NCBI GenBank assembly: GCA_000403215.2 | Contig: KE159549.1 | Coordinates: 256,930 to 320,929 of the forward strand | Length of the DNA stretch: 64,000 nucleotides | Direction of reading: 5' to 3' | Origin: Lachnospiraceae bacterium A4 | GTDB taxonomy: Bacteria; Bacillota; Clostridia; Lachnospirales; Lachnospiraceae | Shown: positions 35,156 through 43,369 of the stretch, in pieces | Layout of the letters: the number at the start of each line of letters is the position of its first letter | Numbering within the stretch: the stretch's first letter is position 1 | Made by a program: the position numbers and the translations under genes | The notes under the pieces: generated by a model | What the model saw: only the letters and a program-made list of their open reading frames with translations | The model's database searches: none | Told to the model about the DNA's origin: nothing

Positions 35156-36526
35156 ATGACAGGAGACATGAAATATCAAAAAATAATGAAATATTTGGTA
35201 AGAATGGTTTGTACACAGCCTCTTCACATTGGAAGTGCTTCGGGAGACAAGGAGGAAGTATTGGTACATCCAACAGACAGTGTACCGTTTATACAGGCAT
35301 CTAGTCTTGCAGGGGTTTTGAGACAGTATTACGCGCAACAGCATGATGAGAAACAGGCAGAAAAGCTTTTTGGTATGAGACGTTTTGAGTCCAATGAAAA
35401 TTCTATGGAGGGTGCTAGTAAGGTGCGGTTTAGCGACGGAATTTTTCACAATGAGAACCTGATCTTAGAACTTCGTCCTAGGGTAAAAATCAATCCTGAG
35501 AGGGGGACTTGTGACGCGGGCAGCAAAAAAAGTACAAACATGCAGGCAGGGCATAAATTTAATATGGAATATATTGGCGTCGGTGCAGTGTTTGATTTCT
35601 CTGTTTATTTGTATGATGAATGTTATCAAAAGGATTTGGAGGAAATATTGTCGGCAGTCTATCAAGGGAACGTGCAATTTGGCGGGCAGAAGAGCAACGG
35701 TTGTGGTTTTATGGAACTGCAAGGGCTAAAAAGAAAGATTTTTGACATGACGAAGGCTGAAGACCGCAAGATGTGGGCGGATGAGGAAGCGCTGGCAGAC
35801 AATCATTATGAAAATATATATTCTGAAATAAAGACAGCAGCAAAGAGTGCCGCATATGAGGTGATGGTTTCAGGCAGTACGGAAGGGGAGCTGCTTGTCA
35901 AGAGTATTGCAGTGCAGGAGTATGGAAAAGGTACACCGGACTGTATGAATATTCAAAATGCTGCAAAAGAATATATCGTGCCGGGAAGTTCACTCAAAGG
36001 CGCTGTGAGAAATCAGATGGAAAAAATTGCAGCATATTTAGGTAGTAAGTACATAATAGAAGATACATTTGGTAAGTCGGGAGAGACTGCAAATGATGGA
36101 AAAATCGGAAATATTGTATTTTATGACACAGTTGTTGGAAATAGGGAAGACAATGACAGCGCGCGGGTAAAAAACAGGATACATATTGACAAATTTACCG
36201 GAGGCGTTATGCATGGAGGACTGTTTAATGAAAAAAATGTTTCAGGTGATATGCAGCTCCATATTATGATTCGGGACAAAAATAATCCTGATGGAACCTG
36301 TGGACTTCTCCTGATGGCGCTTCGCGATCTGGCACTTGGTGTGATGAGCGTGGGGGGTGGATATAGCGTAGGAAAAGGAATCCTCCATGTAGACCAAATA
36401 AATATTTACGACCATAAAAATCAAAGTGAAGCCGTGATAAAATTTGAAGCGGCGTCGATTGCAGATGAGAGCGGGATAATAGCAAGATGCATCAAAGCAG
36501 CACGATCAAAGGAGGCGGCAGTATGA
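35156..36526 (+). CDS. Double-RAMP Cas7-like protein
   Basis: The 456-aa protein contains two Cas7-like domains in tandem: the first with PLHIGSASGDKEEVL and PFIQASSLAGVLRQYY plus GNVQFGGQKSNGCGFM, the second with YIVPGSSLKGAVRNQME, NRIHIDKFTGGVMHGGLF and VGGGYSVGKGIL. The second has the Csm3-type insert including a histidine- and Asp-bearing segment. A fusion of two backbone subunits would place two crRNA-binding units in one chain, as known for III-D and III-E systems. Its ATG follows the previous TAG immediately, after GGAGGAGGC. Confidence 0.85.
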   Translation: MTGDMKYQKIMKYLVRMVCTQPLHIGSASGDKEEVLVHPTDSVPFIQASSLAGVLRQYYAQQHDEKQAEKLFGMRRFESNENSMEGASKVRFSDGIFHNENLILELRPRVKINPERGTCDAGSKKSTNMQAGHKFNMEYIGVGAVFDFSVYLYDECYQKDLEEILSAVYQGNVQFGGQKSNGCGFMELQGLKRKIFDMTKAEDRKMWADEEALADNHYENIYSEIKTAAKSAAYEVMVSGSTEGELLVKSIAVQEYGKGTPDCMNIQNAAKEYIVPGSSLKGAVRNQMEKIAAYLGSKYIIEDTFGKSGETANDGKIGNIVFYDTVVGNREDNDSARVKNRIHIDKFTGGVMHGGLFNEKNVSGDMQLHIMIRDKNNPDGTCGLLLMALRDLALGVMSVGGGYSVGKGILHVDQINIYDHKNQSEAVIKFEAASIADESGIIARCIKAARSKEAAV

Positions 36527-36897
36527 GCTACATAGTGGAAAGAATTGATATGAATGAAGCATTGAAGGATATTTCTGCGTATGAGTATGCTCTGATATAT
36601 GGTATGAGTAGGATCGTCTTTTGTAAAATAGAGGAATTGTCTCAGATCAACTGGGATGAATGTCTTGAGGCGAGACTATTTGATAATACGAAAGAGTTAC
36701 ATATATATGAGCAGGATAACAGAAGATGTGCAGTGAAAATTACAGGAATGATAGATGAAAATTGTCTGATGAAAAAGTTTGTGCTTCAGGATTATTATTT
36801 TGGTAAAGGAAAGTATCTGTGTGTATGTGAGCATCTAGGGTATGACGAAGATGGACAGGCATTTGTTGCGCTCACGAGACTGACAGGGATAGCATAG
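36523..36897 (+). CDS. csx19: Csx19-like (TIGR03984) CRISPR-associated protein
   Basis: The 124-aa acidic protein starts at ATG 36523, overlapping the previous stop by 4 bp (ATGA) after GGAGG. It has an aromatic, strand-rich sequence (ISAYEYALIYGMSRIVF, ELHIYEQDNRRCAVKITG, VLQDYYFGKGKYLCV). Length, position before a TIGR03986-like RAMP, and general look agree with Csx19 of subtype III-D, a protein of unknown role in the effector complex. The assignment rests mostly on context. Confidence 0.6.
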   Translation: MSYIVERIDMNEALKDISAYEYALIYGMSRIVFCKIEELSQINWDECLEARLFDNTKELHIYEQDNRRCAVKITGMIDENCLMKKFVLQDYYFGKGKYLCVCEHLGYDEDGQAFVALTRLTGIA

Positions 36898-36908
36898 GAG
36901 GAGAAGAG

Positions 36909-38858
36909 ATGGAGTTTTGGAAGTGGCAGCAGGAACAGCAGAAAAATTCGGAAAATAATCAAAAATCACAAAATAGAAACCAGAAAGACAGACCAGGACA
37001 GAATACTTCCCCTGCAAATAATGAGTCCAATAAATATGTAAGAGCACCCTATAATTTTGTTCCTTTTTATAACAAAGTATATCCACATAATAAATTTACA
37101 AGTCATAATTCAGTGGAAGAAAATTTAATTACGGGGGAGATTACCTACAAAATCACAGCAGAGACCCCTATTATGATTGATGATGGTACAAATCATTTTT
37201 TTACTGATGCAAAAGGCAGGTATGCGATTCCGGGCAGTACAATGCGAGGATTGATCAGAAACAATGTGCAGGTGTTGGGACTTTGCAGTTATGAGGATGA
37301 TATTGATGACTATGCACTAATGTATCGCAATGTGGCAAATGGGGCGGAGAAAACACGATATAATAACACATTGGGAGCAAAACAAATCAGGGTCAATGAT
37401 GGTACAAAAAATTACAGTCTTGGTGTTTTGCTAAATGTGCGTGCGGGATATGTATCAAATGAGGGTGGTAAGTATGTGATTTATCAGACTGCTGTGGATT
37501 CTGTCAAGAAAGAATTTAAGGAGATGAATTATTATGTTTTAAGTGAAAGGAAAATTGTACATGATTATTTGAAATACGGCGATGAATTTTCATTTGGTTT
37601 TTTCCGACAGAATGGCAAAAGCATACTTCAGCATGAATTTCAGGAATTTCGAAAGGAGGGTACACATTATAAGGGAAGGAAGAATACGGAGTATAAACCA
37701 TATTATAAACCAATCTCTTATGAGGTGACACATGAGAAAGATATTACTGCCGTGGGGAAACCGGGGAAATATAAAAATGCAGGATTTGCTGTCAGCACAG
37801 GAATGATGAATGAGAAGAAGGCAGTTTATATTATTCCTGAAATAGATAGAACAAAAGAATGTATTACCATTCCAGAAAAGGATATCAGAGCTTTCAAAAT
37901 AGATCTGAAAAAGAAAGAGAACACTTTGAAGCAATTTGGCGGCAAAAAGTATTTTGACTTGCCTCAAGAGGGGGAGATGAGACCTGTTTTCTATATCAGG
38001 TTGGACGGCAGGCTGTATTTTGGTTTTACGCCAAGACTTCGTTTGTTTTATGACCATATGTTAAAGAAGGGGCTAAAACAGAACTGGAAGGCGGGCAGTG
38101 TTGATTACTGCAAGGCATTGTTTGGGTATGCTACACCGGAGAAAAGCTACAAGTCAAGAGTTTCCTTTTCCGATGCGGTTGTGCAGGGAAATGTAAGAAG
38201 TGGAACAGAAAAAAAGCTGATTCTGGCGGAACCGAAACCTACAAGTTATCTTGATTATTTGAAACAGAATGGGACTACTCCGGTGACATATAATACAGAA
38301 AACTTTGAGCTGCGCGGAGCAAAACAATATTGGCTGCATAAATATCTTGTGCAGGAGGATCGCGATATAAAAAATGAAAAAGCGGCGTCAACGATAGCAC
38401 CATTGCAACAAGGCGCAGTGTTTATCGGAAAAGTCCGTTTCCAAAATCTCACAGAGGATGAGCTGGGACTGCTATTGTGGGCGATGCGTCTGAATCAGGA
38501 ATCACAGATGAATGTGGGGAAGGCAAAGGCATATGGATATGGCAGAATATCATTGACGCTCAATGAAGCTGTTAAGTTTGATCTGAAGCGGGCGTATCAA
38601 TCAGACACAGAGCTTTGTCTGAACCCGTTTATCGAAATAGATGTTGACAAGGCAATAGAGAGTTACAAAACAGAAATCAATAAATACCTTAATAAACCAA
38701 TTGATCAGCTTCCCCATATACAGAATTTCTTTTTGATGAAGGATTCTGATAAAATACCTGATAACGAACATACAACATATATGAAAATAGATGCGAAAGA
38801 GTATCAGAGCAGAACGAATGCACTACCGGGTATTAAGGCTATTATTTCAGAGGAATAA
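36909..38858 (+). CDS. Large RAMP protein, TIGR03986-like
   Basis: The 649-aa protein opens with a Q/N/K-rich, probably disordered segment (residues 3-45), then two RAMP-like regions: ITYKITAETPIMIDDG, YAIPGSTMRGLIRNNV (the substrate-loop motif seen across Cas7 proteins), and near the end VNGKAKAYGYGRISL-like GKAKAYGYGRI. This plan fits the TIGR03986 RAMP family found in type III loci with Csx19. GGAGGAGAAG precedes the ATG. It is the last gene of the operon; a terminator lies 8 bp after the stop. It likely is a structural subunit of the interference complex. Confidence 0.82.
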   Translation: MEFWKWQQEQQKNSENNQKSQNRNQKDRPGQNTSPANNESNKYVRAPYNFVPFYNKVYPHNKFTSHNSVEENLITGEITYKITAETPIMIDDGTNHFFTDAKGRYAIPGSTMRGLIRNNVQVLGLCSYEDDIDDYALMYRNVANGAEKTRYNNTLGAKQIRVNDGTKNYSLGVLLNVRAGYVSNEGGKYVIYQTAVDSVKKEFKEMNYYVLSERKIVHDYLKYGDEFSFGFFRQNGKSILQHEFQEFRKEGTHYKGRKNTEYKPYYKPISYEVTHEKDITAVGKPGKYKNAGFAVSTGMMNEKKAVYIIPEIDRTKECITIPEKDIRAFKIDLKKKENTLKQFGGKKYFDLPQEGEMRPVFYIRLDGRLYFGFTPRLRLFYDHMLKKGLKQNWKAGSVDYCKALFGYATPEKSYKSRVSFSDAVVQGNVRSGTEKKLILAEPKPTSYLDYLKQNGTTPVTYNTENFELRGAKQYWLHKYLVQEDRDIKNEKAASTIAPLQQGAVFIGKVRFQNLTEDELGLLLWAMRLNQESQMNVGKAKAYGYGRISLTLNEAVKFDLKRAYQSDTELCLNPFIEIDVDKAIESYKTEINKYLNKPIDQLPHIQNFFLMKDSDKIPDNEHTTYMKIDAKEYQSRTNALPGIKAIISEE

Positions 38859-38865
38859 GATATAT

Positions 38866-38904
38866 AAAAGGGCAATGAGAAGAGCGTATTTTCATTGCTC
38901 TTTT
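38866..38904 (+). terminator. Terminator of the CRISPR effector operon
   Basis: AAAAGGGCAATGAGA pairs with the TTTTCATTGCTCTTTT arm (38889-38904) across a short loop; the 3' arm ends in TTTT. Confidence 0.85.
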
Positions 38905-38935
38905 AATATAAAAAATAAAAAAGTATAAAAAAGAG

Positions 38936-38964
38936 TTGACACGTGTTTTAATACGTGTTATGAT
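38936..38964 (+). promoter_or_regulatory. Second promoter with the same inverted-repeat operator
   Basis: TTGACA (38936-38941), 17 bp, TATGAT (38959-38964). The spacer region holds ACACGTGT-TTTA-ATACGTGT (38939-38958), matching the 20-bp operator at 27879-27898 at 16 positions and in the same place relative to the promoter boxes. It drives the 94-aa gene and, as no terminator is visible before the first repeat, perhaps the CRISPR array. Confidence 0.8.
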
Positions 38965-39009
38965 AAAACCATCAAGAAACAGCATATCAAATAAGAGGAG
39001 GAAAAGAGT

Positions 39010-39294
39010 ATGTTATTTTTATTACCAATTTTTGCAGCAGTAGCGGAGACAGCAGCAACAGTGACGGGCGCAGTCATAGCATCAGCAGGTACAATAGGGA
39101 CAACAATTGCAGCAGGAACAGCAGCAGTAGGAACTACAGTGGCGACAACAGTGGGAACAGCGGCAACCGCAGTAGGTGTAGAGGCGGCAACCGCAACAAC
39201 AGTGGGAGCAATAGCAGCAGGAACAACAACAACAGCATTAAATGTAGGAGTAATTGAAGGAGGGAAAGAAATTTTGGAAGATGTAGTAAAATAA
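39010..39294 (+). CDS. 94-aa Ala/Gly/Thr-rich, probably membrane-active protein
   Basis: The ATG at 39010 follows AAGAGGAGGAAAAG. After a hydrophobic start (MLFLLPIFAAVAETAATVTG) nearly every residue is A, G, T, V or I with many small-xxx-small spacings (IGTTIAAGTAAVGTTVATTV), ending in the polar tail GGKEILEDVVK. This composition suits close-packed membrane helices or a secreted amphipathic peptide; there are no cysteines. I recognise no family. It shares the palindromic promoter of the effector operon and lies directly upstream of the leader and array, so it is a candidate accessory effector or regulator of the CRISPR island. Confidence 0.75.
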   Translation: MLFLLPIFAAVAETAATVTGAVIASAGTIGTTIAAGTAAVGTTVATTVGTAATAVGVEAATATTVGAIAAGTTTTALNVGVIEGGKEILEDVVK

Positions 39295-39606
39295 TTGTAG
39301 GACGATGCATCAAGAAAAGAGGGGGGTGTTATATGAAGCGGTATGTTATTATTTTATGGCAATGTTTTATTAAAGGATTTATAATTCGGATGAAAGACAC
39401 ATCTTGGTTATTTATGAATAAATTGTGCTTGAGTATACAGGATCTATGTGTTACAATAGTATTATCACAAAATTGTATAGATATCTGTACAATTTTTGAA
39501 AAGACAAAAAAACAGCTCTGAAAAGACTACTGTCAGAATATTCAGACAATTACCTGCAAAAATGGAACTTGAAAGCCTTGATTTTAGGGGGGTGTGAGGT
39601 GCTACC
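39295..39606 (+). other. CRISPR leader region
   Basis: This AT-rich 312-bp stretch precedes the first repeat. No terminator separates it from the upstream gene. A 62-codon frame (39333-39521) with GGGGGTG before its ATG is present but its sequence is not protein-like. The last 60 bases before repeat 1 contain TTAGGGGGGTGTGAGGTG. The intact repeats lie on this side and the decayed ones at the far side, which fixes this as the leader end. Confidence 0.7.
39429..39457 (+). promoter_or_regulatory. Candidate leader promoter for the array
   Basis: TTGAGT, 17 bp, TACAAT, about 150 bp before repeat 1. It lacks the palindrome, so the array could be transcribed independently of the 94-aa gene. Confidence 0.4.
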
Positions 39607-40823
39607 GTAGAAATGGAGCGTACCCGATTAAGGGAATTGACACACACGTATATGCGGCGGTTCCAATCATATCGTTACCGTAGAAATGGAGCGTACCCGA
39701 TTAAGGGAATTGACACAGGATACCAATCAGCGATTCCATGAAAGCTTTCGCTTGTAGAAATGGAGCGTACCCGATTAAGGGAATTGACACACTGAATCTA
39801 CCCAAATTTCTTTCCCTGTCCTCCGAGGTAGAAATGGAGCGTACCCGATTAAGGGAATTGACACTCGTCTTTTCTTCTCGCCGCTTCAATCTGTTCAATG
39901 TAGAAATGGAGCGTACCCGATTAAGGGAATTGACACCTTGAGTAACACAGGATAGCCGTTCTTCATTTCCCTTCTGTAGAAATGGAGCGTACCCGATTAA
40001 GGGAATTGACACATTCGTCTAGGGTGGAGGGTGGGATAGCCCCCCTTTGTAGAAATGGAGCGTACCCGATTAAGGGAATTGACACAGTACTTCGATCCCC
40101 TTTCTTCTTATCTTATCTACAAGTAGAAATGGAGCGTACCCGATTAAGGGAATTGACACGGATATACATTCATACTATCAGCTTTTGGCTCTACGATGGT
40201 AGAAATGGAGCGTACCCGATTAAGGGAATTGACACAGTGCAACAAGTGAAACGCCGAAAGTTACTGAAAAAGTAGAAATGGAGCGTACCCGATTAAGGGA
40301 ATTGACACAGTGCAACAAGTGAAACGCCGAAAGTTACTGAAAAAGTAGAAATGGAGCGTACCCGATTAAGGGAATTGACACAGTGCAACAAGTGAAACGC
40401 CGAAAGTTACTGAAAAAGTAGAAATGGAGCGTACCCGATTAAGGGAATTGACACAGCCGTTTTCAACCACATCAGATAACACAGCGAAGTGGTAGAAATG
40501 GAGCGTACCCGATTAAGGGAATTGACACAACATACCATCCTCCTCGACTATTTTTTCACGATATGTAGAAATGGAGCGTACCCGATTAAGGGAATTGACA
40601 CCCTTCTTTACTCATATAGCAAACCTCCATTTTTTGTTGTAGAAATGGAGCGTACCCGATTAAGGGAATTGACACACGTCAAGTCCAAAGCATCTCTTTG
40701 AGGCAACTCGCGTAGAAATGGAGTGTACCCGATTAAGGGAATTGACACGTGCCCATCATTGCTCCACAATACATTCCATGTAATATGTAGAAATGGAGCG
40801 ACCCCGATTAAGGGAATTGCTAC
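39607..40823 (+). CRISPR. CRISPR array, 17 repeats (37 bp) and 16 spacers
   Basis: The repeat begins GTAGAAATGGAGCGTACC and ends AGGGAATTGACAC. Repeat starts are 39607, 39680, 39754, 39828, 39900, 39976, 40049, 40123, 40199, 40272, 40345, 40418, 40492, 40565, 40639, 40712 and 40787. Spacers are 35-39 bp. Fifteen repeats are identical; repeat 16 has one change (GAGTGTACC) and repeat 17 has several, including TTGCTAC at its end, so the trailer is on the right. Spacers 9, 10 and 11 are identical. The predicted 8-nt crRNA tag is ATTGACAC. No cas1-cas2 is nearby. Confidence 0.98.
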
Positions 40824-40874
40824 ATGATAAAACAAAAATTATTTTAACAAGTACTCAATACAAAACGAAAAATG

Positions 40875-40891
40875 CCCGATTAAGGGAATTG
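40875..40891 (+). repeat. Decayed CRISPR repeat beyond the array
   Basis: CCCGATTAAGGGAATTG matches repeat positions 17-33 exactly, 51 bp after repeat 17. The preceding bases (AAAACGAAAAATG) are a poor match. The array was once longer. Confidence 0.8.
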
Positions 40892-40928
40892 CGCATCAAT
40901 ACTTTAAGAGTTATTGATGCGTTTTGCG
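40892..40928 (+). terminator. Terminator at the array end
   Basis: CGCATCAATA (40892-40901) pairs with TATTGATGCG (40912-40921), followed by TTTTGCGTTT. It abuts the decayed repeat. Confidence 0.75.
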
Positions 40929-41018
40929 TTTCAACAGGAAAAGAAAGGAGATAAATCACAATTTCATACAGTGAGCATGAACCGACAAACATTTATACAA
41001 AAGAAAAGAGGGATTTAA

Positions 41019-41657
41019 ATGAAAAAAGATTTAAAAGAATTTACACAGGAATGGATGCAGTTGGAGAGAAAGACCTTGGAACAGAGGAGGCAGGCGGATG
41101 AATTTTATGAGAGTAATCTCATGGCATTGATTGAAGAAGATTTTATTGAGCGAAATCAAGAAAAGGTTTGTGAGAAAGCAGAATATATTGTTATATCAGT
41201 GGGCACATCTTATGAACCCATTGGGCTGAATATTAAGTTATTCACGCCCCAAAGGATTTTATTTTTATATACGGATAAAACAGAAAAAACACTCAATAAA
41301 ATTGTTAGATATTGCTCACTGGAACCGGATATTTACGAAAAACGTAGGGTAAGCGAAACAGATCCGCTTGATATTTATAGAGAAATTAAGAGGTATTATT
41401 TAGAATGGAACAAACCGGATAAAATGTATATTGATTTTACCGGTGGAACCAAAGCAATGTCAGCAGCGGCGGCGATGGCGGGTGCTTTAATTGATATACA
41501 GCTTATCTATGTAGGGACAAATGATTACCTTACAGATTTCAGAAAGCCCAATCCCGGTTCAGAAACACTATTTTATATTAACAATCCTCTTGCTACCGGA
41601 CCCAAGTATCCTTTGCTGGCGAAAGTTTATGAAGCGTGGCAGGAACAAATGGAATGA
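41019..41657 (+). CDS. CARF-only protein (TIGR02710/Csm6-like CARF without effector domain)
   Basis: The 212-aa protein has a helical N-terminus (1-50) then a CARF domain: EYIVISVGTSYEPIGLNI with the first nucleotide-binding loop (55-72) and YIDFTGGTKAMSAAAAMAG (137-155) with the conserved D-F-T-G-G-T-K. Relatives such as Csm6, Card1 and Cas02710 carry a HEPN or nuclease domain after this point; here the protein ends at PLLAKVYEAWQEQME. It could be a ring nuclease that degrades cyclic oligoadenylate, a second-messenger sponge, or a truncated effector. GAGGG precedes the ATG. It is the last gene of the CRISPR island. Confidence 0.82.
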   Translation: MKKDLKEFTQEWMQLERKTLEQRRQADEFYESNLMALIEEDFIERNQEKVCEKAEYIVISVGTSYEPIGLNIKLFTPQRILFLYTDKTEKTLNKIVRYCSLEPDIYEKRRVSETDPLDIYREIKRYYLEWNKPDKMYIDFTGGTKAMSAAAAMAGALIDIQLIYVGTNDYLTDFRKPNPGSETLFYINNPLATGPKYPLLAKVYEAWQEQME

Positions 41658-41780
41658 TTATAAACATCCAAGATATTATTCATATATAGTCTGAAATACC
41701 TCTTGAACTTCAACCCATCACCATGATATAATAACCAAAAATATATAAAACATACATTCTATACAGAAAGGTGATGCCCT

Positions 41781-43364
41781 ATGAATATTCCAAACGCCCC
41801 CTATTATGCATGGTACATATACGTCAAATTCGCAGATCACGCCGAACTTCCGCCGGAGTTATGCGCGCAGTCGAATACTGTTGGAGAGAAAGTATTTACA
41901 GGCAGGGAGATTACACTGCAGATCATTGAACTGCTGATTTCTCAGGTAAACATGGGAATGGTCGTGCAGTTGTATATCAGTCCCTTTATGCCTGTGGACC
42001 ATTATGAGGCTGCTGAGCGCATAGAACTGATACATCAACTAGAAGATTTCGGGTTCACACACGGATGCAGTGCGGCGGTGATGAATCAAGAGCAATCGAC
42101 TGCTGTTTTCCTCCAGCTGAATGAGTATATACTGAATCACCATATGCATATTCCATTAAGGGCAGATGACAGAAAACTCTTACAGACGCCTGTTTTATTT
42201 GAGTCTTACAGGGATATGACAGAGGCGGTTCTTCACGTGATTTTGACAGGACGCTTAGACGGGTCAGGGGTGCAGCCGCCAGCCGTTTCTGCTGTGCGGC
42301 GCGGTGTCGATCCCGGGCTGCTGTTCTGGATTGAAAACGTTTATGGCATGGTTCCTGAGAGTATGGAGGATTTGGTTGAAGTTGAATTGGCAGGATTGAG
42401 CGACGAGTATTATGTGCGGAGATATCCCAAATTTCCTGACTGGCTGGCGCCTGAACCGGGAAACTGGTCACTTCTGGGCGAGCTGCCGAATCTGAATGTA
42501 CTCTGTATGCCCAAGGTGCGCTTAGAGAATTATGATTTTTTAAGAAGCTGTCGGAAGCTGGAAGTGCTCAACCTGTCCCGGACCAATCTGTCGGCTTCCT
42601 ATGCGCTGGAAAATCTGTCACAAGTGACGATTCTTGACCTGCCGCCTGCGGATTTCGACGATTTTTCCTTCTTATTAAAATGCCGCAGTCTGGAAATCGT
42701 AGATTTGAGCCACACCAATTTCAGAGATTGTGCAATCTTAGCACAGATGCCGGAATTAAAAATGGTCTTTCTGCCGGCAGAGCGTCAGCTTCTGCACAGA
42801 GAGCTGCTGGACCCACTGCCAATTCAGGTAAAAACGAATCCCAGATGTATTCGCGGAGATGGATTTCCATCGTATGAACTGGTCAAGCCGCAGCCAGTAG
42901 AATCATGGGACTGGAAACCGCCCTACACTGTGCTGTATATTGCGTATTATGATATCAATGACGAGGAAAAAACATGGCAAGGGCGTGAGATCACGCAAAA
43001 GGTTGTAGAGAAACTGATGAAAAAGATTCGTAAAAAGAAGCTGGACGAGCTGTACCTCTCTTTACAGTATTGGGGAGAGGAGGAAGATATGACCCTCTGC
43101 ATATCCGGCGAGGGCGTCTGCGTCAATTTTTTTGATAAAGAACAAAAAATCAATTACTCTTTGTTTGACCCAAACCATCCTGTTGACTGGGACAGACTGC
43201 CTCATCAGGTTAGTGATCAGGAAGACAGCGATTTTGGCGAATATGCAACGGATAATCTCGAGCTGGCTGCCGACTGTGTGGCGTATTTTATCAAGACCGG
43301 GAAATTATACCCGTGGACATATTGGGCAAAATATTATAATTGGGAAAAACAGGAGGATGATTAA
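41781..43364 (+). CDS. Leucine-rich-repeat protein with duplicated flanking domains
   Basis: The 527-aa protein has no signal peptide. Residues about 240-340 are leucine-rich repeats (LNVLCMPKVRLENYDFL, LEVLNLSRTNLSASYAL, LEIVDLSHTNFRDCAIL). The N-terminal region (AWYIYVKF, TGREITLQIIELLI) and the C-terminal region (VLYIAYYD, QGREITQKVVEKLM) are related to each other, so the LRR block sits between two copies of one domain of about 120 residues. The family is not recognised; a protein-interaction role is likely. AAAGGTG precedes the ATG. A bidirectional terminator separates it from the chemotaxis receptor. Confidence 0.8.
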   Translation: MNIPNAPYYAWYIYVKFADHAELPPELCAQSNTVGEKVFTGREITLQIIELLISQVNMGMVVQLYISPFMPVDHYEAAERIELIHQLEDFGFTHGCSAAVMNQEQSTAVFLQLNEYILNHHMHIPLRADDRKLLQTPVLFESYRDMTEAVLHVILTGRLDGSGVQPPAVSAVRRGVDPGLLFWIENVYGMVPESMEDLVEVELAGLSDEYYVRRYPKFPDWLAPEPGNWSLLGELPNLNVLCMPKVRLENYDFLRSCRKLEVLNLSRTNLSASYALENLSQVTILDLPPADFDDFSFLLKCRSLEIVDLSHTNFRDCAILAQMPELKMVFLPAERQLLHRELLDPLPIQVKTNPRCIRGDGFPSYELVKPQPVESWDWKPPYTVLYIAYYDINDEEKTWQGREITQKVVEKLMKKIRKKKLDELYLSLQYWGEEEDMTLCISGEGVCVNFFDKEQKINYSLFDPNHPVDWDRLPHQVSDQEDSDFGEYATDNLELAADCVAYFIKTGKLYPWTYWAKYYNWEKQEDD

Positions 43365-43369
43365 TCGCA

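Noticed and set aside
39333-39521. 62-codon frame in the CRISPR leader
   Set aside because: It has a possible ribosome binding site, but its composition is not protein-like and it overlaps the candidate leader promoter; kept only as part of the leader.
39644-40786. Self-targeting spacers matching this window
   Set aside because: Reading spacers against the window by eye gave no match; a full search could not be run, so only an obvious local match is excluded.
39701-40835. Several frames within the array on both strands (repeating RTRLRELT or NSLNRVRSIST)
   Set aside because: They are translations of the CRISPR repeats.
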